17,701 bases of DNA, taken from contig CAYYFK010000013.1 in the NCBI GenBank assembly GCA_964471565.1, positions 1 to 17,701 of the forward strand, in the 5' to 3' direction. The DNA is from JABIBT01 sp964471565 (GTDB taxonomy: Archaea; Nanobdellota; Nanobdellia; SCGC-AAA011-G17; PNOQ01). Under the pieces are notes generated by a model that was given only the letters and a program-made list of their open reading frames with translations, did not search any database and was not told the origin of the DNA. Position numbers and translations under genes: made by a program. Shown one piece after another: positions 7,546 through 14,622 of this stretch (position 1 is the stretch's first letter; each line of letters starts with the position of its first letter).

Positions 7546-8399
7546 ATTTATCTGTAATTGTTCCTGTATATAATGAAGAGAAGTCAATAGTGGACACTCT
7601 TAATAGAATAAAAGCAACGTTAAAAGAAATAAAATTAAAATCAGAAATAATTATAGTTAATGATGGTTCAAAAGATAATTCTCATAAAATTCTAAAAGAT
7701 ATGAAAGGGATAGTTTACCTAAGACATGTAAGAAACAAGGGGTACGGGGCTTCATTAAAAACTGGAATTAAAAAATCAAAAGGTGAATGGATAGCAATCA
7801 CAGATGCAGATGGAACATACCCCATTGAAGATCTAAAAAAATTAGTAAAGTACACAAAAATTTGCGATATGGTAATTGGTGCAAGAACAAAGAAAGGATC
7901 TAAAGCACCAATAATAAGAAAGCCAGCGAAATGGATGATTAAAAAACTTGCAGAATTTTTAACTGGAAAAAAGATTCCAGATATAAACTCTGGTTTAAGA
8001 ATATTCAAAAAAGAATTAGCGCAAAGATTTTGGAACCTATTTCCAAATGGATTTTCTTTTACATCAACAATAACGGTAGCAAGCATGGTAAACAATTATT
8101 CAGTTATGTTTGTCCCAATACAATATTTTAAGAGAGAAGGAAAATCAACAATCAGCCCAATAAGAGATTTTGTGGGATTCATCAATCTAGTATTCAAGAT
8201 AGTTATGTATTTCAACCCCCTAAAGGTATTTACTCCATTAGGATTAGCTTTATTAATCTCAAGTATAGTAAAGGGAAGTATAGATTTCGTCACCCAAAAC
8301 TCTGTTGGTGCGGGAACAATAATGATCTTTTTGACAGGAATTCAAATAATGGTGTTAGCACTAATAGCAGATTTAATAATAAAAAGAACAAAACTATAA
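7539..8399 (+). CDS. Family 2 glycosyltransferase, polyprenyl-phosphate sugar synthase type
   Basis: 286 aa from the ATG at 7539. That ATG is preferred over one at 7527 because it begins MVNLSVIVPVYNEE in the way GT2 proteins usually do and has a weak purine-rich GGAAAG just upstream. The start overlaps the aglB stop by 7 nt, so translation is probably coupled. The GT-A domain has VPVYNEE, VNDGSKD and the diagnostic DADGTYP, followed by a conserved SGLRIF segment near residue 150. Two membrane helices form the C-terminus, about 230-250 and 260-282. This is the architecture of Dol-P-mannose/glucose synthases and of ArnC/GtrB. Being followed by a GT-C-like protein and two SMR proteins, it probably makes the lipid-phosphate sugar that those use. 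The sugar itself cannot be named. Confidence 0.88.
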   Translation: MVNLSVIVPVYNEEKSIVDTLNRIKATLKEIKLKSEIIIVNDGSKDNSHKILKDMKGIVYLRHVRNKGYGASLKTGIKKSKGEWIAITDADGTYPIEDLKKLVKYTKICDMVIGARTKKGSKAPIIRKPAKWMIKKLAEFLTGKKIPDINSGLRIFKKELAQRFWNLFPNGFSFTSTITVASMVNNYSVMFVPIQYFKREGKSTISPIRDFVGFINLVFKIVMYFNPLKVFTPLGLALLISSIVKGSIDFVTQNSVGAGTIMIFLTGIQIMVLALIADLIIKRTKL

Positions 8400-8400
8400 G

Positions 8401-10206
8401 ATGAAAATACTTGATAAATTTAATAAAGACAAAATAAACTATTTACTCGTTCTATGCATAGTTCTATATCTTGCAGTAATAATTCCATTCACCTTAAGTT
8501 TAAACCAACTTCCAAGTCCAATTTACGGAGGAGATTACTATTATCAGCTTGGAGGAATTAACCATATAAAATATGGTGGAGATGTATTTGGAGGATCAAA
8601 TGTCCTAGAAGGGCTTCCAGGATACCTTCCATTCTACGCTTTATTAGTAGCAGTTTTCTCAAACATATTTTTCCTAAGCGGGATAACCGCAATGCTATCT
8701 ATGTCTGCAATATTTTCAGTTATAGCATTTACTACAATGTTTTTTGTAAGCTACAGACTATTTAGAGACAAGTTAATAGCAATCGCTACGGTTTTATTGA
8801 TTCTTGGAGTAAAAAGTTCGATGATTATGAAATATACTCCATTCACATCATTTATCATAATGCCACTAGTATTTCTCTCATTATTTTACACAATAAAAAC
8901 AAAAAGTTACAAATATGCCATTCTAACTGGAATAGTATATGGAATAAGTGCTATCTCTCACGGAGTTTCTTTTATATCTTCAACAATTCTAATCGGGGTA
9001 TCTGCTCTTTATTTTGGGATATTCAAAAACTTGAAAAATAAAAAAGCAATGATAAAATTCATAAAAGTATTTGGAATACTAATTATAATAGGTTTAATAA
9101 TTGCACAACTATACTGGTTTAAACCAATCTTTGTACACCATGGTCAAACAAATGAGAATTATTTAGATTGGAACAATAAAGATTTTACCAACGGAGAAAC
9201 TCAGAAAGAATTTGTAGTAGGAGTATTAAAAGGGCTATTCTTTAGTTTTTCAGGGATAAAAAACACAATAGTTACCCTGCTGTGTTTATTGGGAGTAATA
9301 ACTTTATTTTTGATAAAAAGGGAAAATACACTTACAAGATATATGAATGTGTTCTTAATCTCGGCAATAATTGGACTATTCCATTTTTTCATAACAAGGC
9401 CATTGATTGGAGTAGATTTCTATCCAACAAGAATGTCTGATTTCTTCATTCCAATAGTAAAAACAATTTTCATAGGTTTAGGTTTAACCCTCATTTTCAA
9501 AAAAGTAAAAATAAATAAGAAAATAATTCCTGCTCTTTTGATTTTGCTATTACTTCCACTCAATCTAGTTGAATTTAATAACTATTCTCAAGAAAACATG
9601 TGGGCAAAACAAGGTAGAAATCCACTTCCAGAAAATTTAGAAGCAATGAGTGAATACGTAATAGAAAACACAGATGTAAATGATGTTTTTCTAAGCAGCA
9701 ATGAGTTAAGCTTTGCATTAAACGGCCTTACAGGAAGAAAAGTATTGGTAAGCAGACGTGCACAGAACGATCCATTTTTAGATATGGATGAAAGAGTAAA
9801 GGCTGCGGCAATAATTCTATATAGCAACAACGAAGAATTAAGACAACAACATATTGAAGAGTATAAAATAAAATATCTCTTTTGGAGCGTAGATTGGATA
9901 ACAACAGAGTATAGATTAAACGAACAAGGGCAAATAGTAGACAGATTTGATCCATTACTTATATTCGATACTCCAGAAAACAGAGAGTTTCTAGATTCAA
10001 ATGAAATTAAATATTTTAATCAGCATACTTGGGTAGATCCAACTCTTCAGGGAGATGAATATAAAAAATTCGATTTATTATTTATTCTACCAAAAAGAAA
10101 TAGTTTTGAAACTTTATGGGATGAATCATTGGACGAACACTTGGAAGAAATTTGGAACTACGAGAAAGACGGACAAATAATATCTAGACTTTATGAGGTA
10201 AAATGA
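8401..10206 (+). CDS. Polytopic membrane protein, probable GT-C-fold lipid-linked-sugar glycosyltransferase
   Basis: 601 aa. Helix 1 (about 13-32) is followed by an outside loop with YGGDYYYQL (42-50). An Asp followed by aromatic residues in this place resembles AglB's DPYYYY and fits the catalytic acidic residue of GT-C enzymes. About 11 further hydrophobic helices run to residue 385, then a soluble C-terminal domain of some 215 residues without recognised motifs. General layout and size match the membrane protein encoded at 3043-4920, but similarity at the residue level is low by eye. The ATG comes one base after the stop of the GT2 gene; there is no Shine-Dalgarno site, so coupling is likely. 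A TTTAATAAT at 8372 lies 29 nt upstream but may be chance in AT-rich code. Analogy with Haloferax AglS suggests it takes a Dol-P sugar outside the cell. The exact role is unproven. Confidence 0.65.
   Translation: MKILDKFNKDKINYLLVLCIVLYLAVIIPFTLSLNQLPSPIYGGDYYYQLGGINHIKYGGDVFGGSNVLEGLPGYLPFYALLVAVFSNIFFLSGITAMLSMSAIFSVIAFTTMFFVSYRLFRDKLIAIATVLLILGVKSSMIMKYTPFTSFIIMPLVFLSLFYTIKTKSYKYAILTGIVYGISAISHGVSFISSTILIGVSALYFGIFKNLKNKKAMIKFIKVFGILIIIGLIIAQLYWFKPIFVHHGQTNENYLDWNNKDFTNGETQKEFVVGVLKGLFFSFSGIKNTIVTLLCLLGVITLFLIKRENTLTRYMNVFLISAIIGLFHFFITRPLIGVDFYPTRMSDFFIPIVKTIFIGLGLTLIFKKVKINKKIIPALLILLLLPLNLVEFNNYSQENMWAKQGRNPLPENLEAMSEYVIENTDVNDVFLSSNELSFALNGLTGRKVLVSRRAQNDPFLDMDERVKAAAIILYSNNEELRQQHIEEYKIKYLFWSVDWITTEYRLNEQGQIVDRFDPLLIFDTPENREFLDSNEIKYFNQHTWVDPTLQGDEYKKFDLLFILPKRNSFETLWDESLDEHLEEIWNYEKDGQIISRLYEVK
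10195..10199 (+). promoter_or_regulatory. Shine-Dalgarno GAGGT of the first SMR gene
   Basis: GAGGT stands 3 nt before the ATG at 10203, inside the end of the preceding gene. The spacing is short, but the start also overlaps the upstream TGA stop as ATGA, supporting coupled translation. Confidence 0.5.
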
Positions 10207-10541
10207 AAAAGAGCAACATATTAATTACAATATTAGCTTCTCTATTAATAGCATTTGCACAATTAACTTTTAAAATAAGTATGACCGACAAAACTATTTA
10301 TGAATCTATCCTAAGCCCATATCTTTATCTAGGTTTAATTTTATACGGCTTAGCCACATTCTTCTTTATTATATCATTAAGGAACGAATATCTATCAAAA
10401 ACATATCCAATAGTATCTCTAAGTCTAATTTGGATTTATCTTATCTCTTATTTCATTTTAGGAGAAACAATCAGCGCATTCAATATTTTTGGTTTTTTAC
10501 TAGTTATGGGAGGGATAAGTCTAATATTATATAAAAAATGA
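10203..10541 (+). CDS. ArnE-like small membrane protein (SMR/DMT superfamily), subunit 1 of a putative lipid-linked-sugar flippase
   Basis: 112 aa with four predicted membrane helices (about 5-24, 40-58, 67-87, 92-109), the size of EmrE-type SMR proteins. The first helix has ASLLIAFAQLTFK, close in pattern to ArnE, and helix 3 has YPIVSLSLIWIYLIS, like the YP-SL-W segment of ArnE/ArnF. The drug-binding Glu14 of EmrE is absent: counting back from the conserved Lys24, the position holds Ile16. That argues against drug/proton antiport and for the ArnE/ArnF branch, which flips aminosugar-phosphate-lipids. The start overlaps the upstream stop by 4 nt (ATGA) and the gene overlaps its partner the same way, so a heterodimer is likely. 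Substrate is inferred only from neighbours. Confidence 0.78.
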   Translation: MKKSNILITILASLLIAFAQLTFKISMTDKTIYESILSPYLYLGLILYGLATFFFIISLRNEYLSKTYPIVSLSLIWIYLISYFILGETISAFNIFGFLLVMGGISLILYKK

Positions 10542-10858
10542 TAAACTTAACAGCACTTTACTTAGCGTTAATAGGAAGCCTTTTTGGAGCCTTCAGCATG
10601 CTCTTCCTAAAAATCAGCATATTAAGGAAAAAACTAATAAAAAATTTAATATTTATCGCTTTAGTTTTTGGGGCAGGCCTTATATTTGGAGTTCTGGCCT
10701 TAAGATTTGGAAACCTTTCAATAGTCTACCCCATAACTTCTTTAGTTTATGTATGGACTGTTTTATTATCAAAATACATTCTAAAAGAGAAAGTAAAAAC
10801 AAAAGAGATTCTTGGTGTAATATTCATAATCCTGGGCATCATTTTCATAGTAAGCTAA
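10538..10858 (+). CDS. ArnF-like small membrane protein (SMR/DMT superfamily), subunit 2
   Basis: 106 aa with four helices (about 5-24, 34-54, 61-81, 88-105). The first helix has GSLFGAFSMLFLK; the position matching EmrE Glu14 is Gly17, so the proton/drug carboxylate is missing here too. Helix 3 holds YPITSLVYVWTVLLS, parallel to its neighbour's YPIVSLSLIWIYLIS, and the following KEKV loop matches the family. Start and upstream stop overlap as ATGA. No Shine-Dalgarno sequence is seen, so it is probably translated by re-initiation. Paired, non-identical SMR genes usually act as heterodimers. It is the last gene of the operon beginning at aglB; the next gene has its own promoter. Confidence 0.76.
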   Translation: MINLTALYLALIGSLFGAFSMLFLKISILRKKLIKNLIFIALVFGAGLIFGVLALRFGNLSIVYPITSLVYVWTVLLSKYILKEKVKTKEILGVIFIILGIIFIVS

Positions 10859-10870
10859 TAATTCATAAGG

Positions 10871-10879
10871 CTTATAAGC
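10871..10879 (+). promoter_or_regulatory. TATA box of the GT9 gene
   Basis: CTTATAAGC begins 31 nt (its first T 30 nt) before the ATG at 10902, in the 43-nt gap after the SMR pair. No Shine-Dalgarno site lies in between, so the mRNA is probably leaderless. Confidence 0.65.
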
Positions 10880-10901
10880 AATTTAAATTTTCTCAAAATT
10901 A

Positions 10902-11903
10902 ATGAAAATTTTATTTTTTAAGATGGGTGCGATAGGAGATGTCCTAATGACTACTCCTTTAGTCAGACAAACAAGAAAGGCACTCCCAAAAGCAGAAATA
11001 CACTACCTGGCTGGAGAATCTTCATCTCAAATTTTAAAAAATAACAAAAACATCGATAAAATAATAAAATTCAATGAAAGAATAATAACAAATAAAAGAA
11101 TTTTAAGATGGCTAAAGCTAACCAGAAATATAAGAAAACAAAATTATGATTTGATATTCGTACTTGACAAACACAAAATATTTAATTTGACAGCAAAATT
11201 AACTGGAATAAAGACAAGGATAGGATTTAACAGACTAAAAAAAGATGGAATTTTTCTAACAAAAAAAGTTGATTATTTTCAAAACAAGCATGACATTCTA
11301 GTATATTTAGAATTATTAAATAAAATAAAACCTGCAGATTATAAAGACACAAAGATGGAAATATTTTCAACAAAAGAGGATAAAGCATTTGCAAATAAAT
11401 TCTGGAAAGAAAATAATCTAAAGAAAAATATATTAGTAATATGCCCTGGCGGCGGACAAAATATAGGACAAAAACTTTCCCTAAAGGTTTGGCCAACAGA
11501 AAACTATATAGAGCTAATAAAGAAATTAAAGTTCAAATACAAAGTAATTCTTTTGGGTGGAGAAACAGATAGAAAAATAGAAAAAGAAATACTAAATAAA
11601 ACGAAAGTACTTTCTTTAATTGGAAAAACATCTTTACATGAAACCTCAGAAATAATGAGAAAAGCTAATCTAATACTAACAAATGATTCTGGTCCAATGC
11701 ATATTGCATCTGCAGTGAACAACAAAATAATAAGTCTTTTCGGGCCAACAAATCCAAAGGTACTAGCACCATTAAATAAAGGGTCTAAGTATATATGGAA
11801 GTTAAAGAGGCCAACATATGATATATATGGAAACATAAAGGATAAAAGAACAAACCCGATAAGACTAATAAAAATAGAAGAAGTAATAAACTCTATAAAA
11901 TAA
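10902..11903 (+). CDS. Family 9 glycosyltransferase (heptosyltransferase-like)
   Basis: 333 aa, the normal length for GT9. The N-terminal Rossmann domain begins KILFFKMGAIGDVLMTTPL, with D13 in the place of the catalytic Asp of WaaC/WaaF. The C-terminal domain shows CPGGG (181-185), KVWPTENY (195-202), ILLGGETD (216-223), the nucleotide-binding TNDSGPMHIA (260-269) and FGPTNP (280-285). No membrane segment; it should act in the cytosol. In bacteria this family adds ADP-heptose to lipopolysaccharide core, but the archaeal substrate is unknown, and the family also covers other sugars. It is transcribed alone, with its own TATA box, between the aglB operon and a GT4 gene, so assembly of the same glycan is likely. 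Confidence 0.88.
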   Translation: MKILFFKMGAIGDVLMTTPLVRQTRKALPKAEIHYLAGESSSQILKNNKNIDKIIKFNERIITNKRILRWLKLTRNIRKQNYDLIFVLDKHKIFNLTAKLTGIKTRIGFNRLKKDGIFLTKKVDYFQNKHDILVYLELLNKIKPADYKDTKMEIFSTKEDKAFANKFWKENNLKKNILVICPGGGQNIGQKLSLKVWPTENYIELIKKLKFKYKVILLGGETDRKIEKEILNKTKVLSLIGKTSLHETSEIMRKANLILTNDSGPMHIASAVNNKIISLFGPTNPKVLAPLNKGSKYIWKLKRPTYDIYGNIKDKRTNPIRLIKIEEVINSIK

Positions 11904-11918
11904 CCGTTCTACCATAAG

Positions 11919-11927
11919 CTTTTTAAG
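11919..11927 (+). promoter_or_regulatory. TATA-like box of the GT4 gene
   Basis: CTTTTTAAG begins 30 nt before the ATG at 11949. It is a weak match to the common box, but the position is the same as for the other leaderless genes here, and nothing resembling a Shine-Dalgarno site precedes the ATG. Confidence 0.5.
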
Positions 11928-11948
11928 ATTTCTCAATTTCCCACCTTT

Positions 11949-13172
11949 ATGGGTTATGTCTTTATTCATCCATTATTTAATGTGTATGGGGGAGCAGAAA
12001 AAGTAATGTTAGACCTACATGGAGCATTATTAAAAAATAAAGTAGAATCTAAAATATTTACACTATTTGAGCCAGATTTAGATGAAATGGGGGATAATTT
12101 TTTCCATCTGAGAGTAAAAGATATCCCCTTGAGTAATTTACTTGGTTTTAAAGTAAATCCTAAAATAAGAACTTATTCTAAATTATTAGCAGAAAGAATA
12201 CTCATGACACTAAAAGAAGATGATAAAATTGTTTTCACAAATTTTCCAGGTTCTTTAATTGTATATGAAATGCTCAAACTAAAAAAAATAAAAAATAAGA
12301 TTTATTTCATATCATTCGAACCAGATAGGATTCTCTATTACAACGAACAAATAAAGGCAAATTTTATTCCAACAGATGTAAAAGATAAAAAATTTGGATT
12401 GTATTCAAAATTCCTAAATAATTGGAGAAAAATAGACAAATTCATCGTAGAAAAAAGGACTAATAAAATAATTACTCTATCTGCATACGTAGCACATCAA
12501 ACAAACACAATTTACAATAGAAAAGATGCCTATGATGGATTACAAATGTACATAGATACAAAAAAACTATCTAAAAAAACTAAAAAAGCATCAAGAGAAA
12601 TAATAAATAAAGAATTCAATTTAAACCTCGAGGAAAACGATTTTATTATTCTATCCCAATCTAGATTAGAAAAAAGCAAGGGAATCTTAGAGTTAATGGC
12701 TACAACAAAAGAATTAAGAAATATACCAAATGTAAAATTATTAATTGGTGGAAAAGGAGAACTGTATGATCAAATAAAAGATATAAGTAAAAAGGCAAAA
12801 AATATACATGTTCTTGGATTTATTCCTGACGAAGTACTGTACGATTTATTCAACTCAGCAAATGTGTTTTCATTTTTAGGAGATAAAGAAACTGGAGGAC
12901 CTTTAACAATTTTAGAAGCAATGGGTTCAAGATGTTTTGTAGTAGCCTCAGACAATGGTGGACCTCCAGAATTAGTAAAAGATAGAAAGGATGGAATCTT
13001 AGTTAATAGAATAAATAAGCTAAAGATAAAAAACACATTTGAAGAATTGTTTGTAAAGCACAAGACAGATAAAAAATCATTTGATAAATTGACAAAAAAA
13101 GCACAAGATAGAGTTAAAAAAGAATTTAACTTCAATATTTTCTATAAACGATTTAAAGAAAATTTTACTTAA
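11949..13172 (+). CDS. Family 4 glycosyltransferase (GT-B fold, ALG2-like)
   Basis: 407 aa. The N-terminal half has the glycine-rich acceptor-side loop HPLFNVYGGAEKVMLDL (7-23), common in ALG2-type and other GT4 enzymes. The C-terminal half has SRLEKSKGI (238-246), the nucleotide-sugar region LIGGKGELYDQI, and ETGGPLTILEAMGS (314-327) followed by SDNGGPPELV. The two glutamates of the usual E-x7-E motif are E314 and E323, here one residue further apart than normal. No membrane helix: a cytosolic enzyme that retains anomeric configuration and probably extends a dolichol-linked oligosaccharide. The single-gene transcript converges on the minus-strand Nudix-like gene with only 4 nt between the stops, leaving no room for a separate terminator. 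Confidence 0.88.
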   Translation: MGYVFIHPLFNVYGGAEKVMLDLHGALLKNKVESKIFTLFEPDLDEMGDNFFHLRVKDIPLSNLLGFKVNPKIRTYSKLLAERILMTLKEDDKIVFTNFPGSLIVYEMLKLKKIKNKIYFISFEPDRILYYNEQIKANFIPTDVKDKKFGLYSKFLNNWRKIDKFIVEKRTNKIITLSAYVAHQTNTIYNRKDAYDGLQMYIDTKKLSKKTKKASREIINKEFNLNLEENDFIILSQSRLEKSKGILELMATTKELRNIPNVKLLIGGKGELYDQIKDISKKAKNIHVLGFIPDEVLYDLFNSANVFSFLGDKETGGPLTILEAMGSRCFVVASDNGGPPELVKDRKDGILVNRINKLKIKNTFEELFVKHKTDKKSFDKLTKKAQDRVKKEFNFNIFYKRFKENFT

Positions 13173-13176
13173 TAAA

Positions 13177-14076
13177 TTAAAGAGGAATAAAATCTCTTTC
13201 AGTTAAATATTCTAATCCTAGTCTCGTAGAATACATTATTCCAGGAACATTCCGATTTTCCAACTTTCCCTCAATTAATAATTTATCTCTTTCTTTAACA
13301 GAAGAAATACTAACAAGATCTGGCGCATGCTCTTTATCCTTTCTTCTTTCAATCCATTTCCCAGATTTAAAATAATCAGAGCTAACATTTACTCGGCCAA
13401 CAAAAACAGCATCAGCATCTCCCCTAATAGAATGGGAAGCTATCCCTGCAAACCTCATTTTATCCAGGACTTTCAAATCAACTCCATACTCTTCATTTAA
13501 TTCCTTTTCGGCAACTTCTCCAAACTTATGTAATGAGGGGTCTCCATGAAAATCAACATTGCCAGCAACAGCATTTAACCAACCATTATACATTTCTCCA
13601 ACACGTTGGCCAATAAAAACACAACCATCTGTTGTTATGGGAATAAATGCTGCACCAATAGCTCTAGAAAAAAACATCCACTCATCTCCATCTAATTTCT
13701 CTCCCATTTCTTTTAAATAAGAATTAAATCGATCAATTCTTTCGATATCTGTCTTAACCGCCCCAAAATAAGTTAAGCCCATTGGAACAACTATTTTGCC
13801 TCCCCCAATCTGAGGTTCATTGAGCCTATATTTTCTATCATCCCACTTACTACCAGAACCGTATTCTATAATCCCTTGTTCCCTCAAAATTGGAAACAAC
13901 TTTTGATCAACGTTATCAAACTCTCTAGGAAAATCAGGAATATGGATATTGGCCTGTCCAAGTCCTTTCTCAAAAACTACTTCCCCATCTCCATAAAGTT
14001 TCATATCCAGATCATATAAATAATCTTTTTTCATTTTTACTCGAATAGCTATAAAAAAAGAGGATAAATACTCCAT
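13177..14076 (-). CDS. Divergent Nudix-fold protein of unknown substrate
   Basis: 299 aa, longer than most Nudix enzymes. The Nudix-like region lies at about 140-235: a strand IGAAFIPITTDGCVFIGQR, then NAVAGNVDF, then AEKELNEEYGVDL, which matches REUxEExGU with Lys for Arg. The spacing from the Gly of AGN to this helix is about five residues longer than the canonical GX5EX7, and the first Glu is not in place, so metal binding may be altered. The N-terminal 130 residues are not recognised. The start is uncertain: a weak TATA-like TTTATCAAG lies 30 nt before 14076, but a better TTTATAAAT lies closer, and Met at 14034 (MKKDYLYDL) could be the true start. It follows the methyltransferase by 18 nt, so it may also belong to the gmd operon. 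It may cleave a nucleotide sugar or be a non-catalytic relative. Confidence 0.6.
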   Translation of the reverse strand: MEYLSSFFIAIRVKMKKDYLYDLDMKLYGDGEVVFEKGLGQANIHIPDFPREFDNVDQKLFPILREQGIIEYGSGSKWDDRKYRLNEPQIGGGKIVVPMGLTYFGAVKTDIERIDRFNSYLKEMGEKLDGDEWMFFSRAIGAAFIPITTDGCVFIGQRVGEMYNGWLNAVAGNVDFHGDPSLHKFGEVAEKELNEEYGVDLKVLDKMRFAGIASHSIRGDADAVFVGRVNVSSDYFKSGKWIERRKDKEHAPDLVSISSVKERDKLLIEGKLENRNVPGIMYSTRLGLEYLTERDFIPL

Positions 14077-14094
14077 TTATAAATCTAATGAATT

Positions 14095-14622
14095 TTACTT
14101 GATAAATTCAATCTTCAAAATCAGACCAGGAAACAAAGACCTTAGACAAGTATCTTCATACAGGTTTGGATATTTGTTGGCCAAAGGTTCAATCAAATAA
14201 TTCCAAATAGCATACTTCTTACCAAAAAACAACTTTCTTTTCATTCTAGAAAAAGAAACATTAGCACCACTAACATAAAAATTATTATCCATAAAGATAT
14301 CAAAAGAGTGAAATGCATACCCTCTCCGATGAGTTATATCTTTCCAACAATTCTTAGAACTAAAATGTGGAACATCGAAATATAACCTCCCCCCATTTTT
14401 CAACAATCTATGAAACTCACTTACAACTTTAGTTGGATTTTTAACGCATTGTAAAACAGATTTACAATATATTTCATTGAAATGGTCAGAAGGCAAATCG
14501 TATGGAAATTTATCCAAATCAAGTACCTTATCAACACCATCAAATTTAATCAAATCAACATTATAATAACCAGGCTTAGAATCTTTTCCGCATCCAATAT
14601 TCAATTTAGTTGGTATTTCCAT
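14095..14622 (-). CDS. Class I SAM-dependent methyltransferase (type 11-like)
   Basis: 175 aa, short for the fold. It opens directly with motif I, LNIGCGKDSKPGYYNVDL (about 7-24), which binds S-adenosylmethionine. Residues 43-75 (PSDHFNEIYCKSVLQCVKNPTKVVSEFHRLLKNGGRLYFDV region) are the motif II/III part seen in small methyltransferases of sugar and polysaccharide loci. No membrane helix. The start at 14622 has a clear AGAGG 6 nt upstream and overlaps the end of the aminotransferase gene by 17 nt, so the two are translated together. In this operon it may methylate perosamine or another glycan sugar (O- or N-methyl), but the acceptor cannot be read from sequence. Confidence 0.8.
   Translation of the reverse strand: MEIPTKLNIGCGKDSKPGYYNVDLIKFDGVDKVLDLDKFPYDLPSDHFNEIYCKSVLQCVKNPTKVVSEFHRLLKNGGRLYFDVPHFSSKNCWKDITHRRGYAFHSFDIFMDNNFYVSGANVSFSRMKRKLFFGKKYAIWNYLIEPLANKYPNLYEDTCLRSLFPGLILKIEFIK
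14098..14106 (-). promoter_or_regulatory. Possible weak TATA box for the 14076 Nudix-like gene
   Basis: The minus strand reads TTTATCAAG from 14106, 30 nt before the ATG at 14076, inside the last codons of the methyltransferase gene. A stronger-looking TTTATAAAT sits at 14075-14083 but is too close to that ATG. Which, if either, is used cannot be decided by eye. Confidence 0.25.

Noticed and set aside
8372..8380. TTTAATAAT 29 nt before the ATG at 8401 as an internal promoter
   Set aside because: It lies in AT-rich code of the GT2 C-terminus, and the gene abuts its upstream neighbour by one base; chance occurrence is more likely than a promoter.
10203..10858. Reading the SMR pair as a multidrug exporter of the EmrE type
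   Set aside because: Neither protein has the essential first-helix Glu (Ile16 and Gly17 stand there), and both sit in a glycosylation operon; the ArnE/ArnF pattern fits better.
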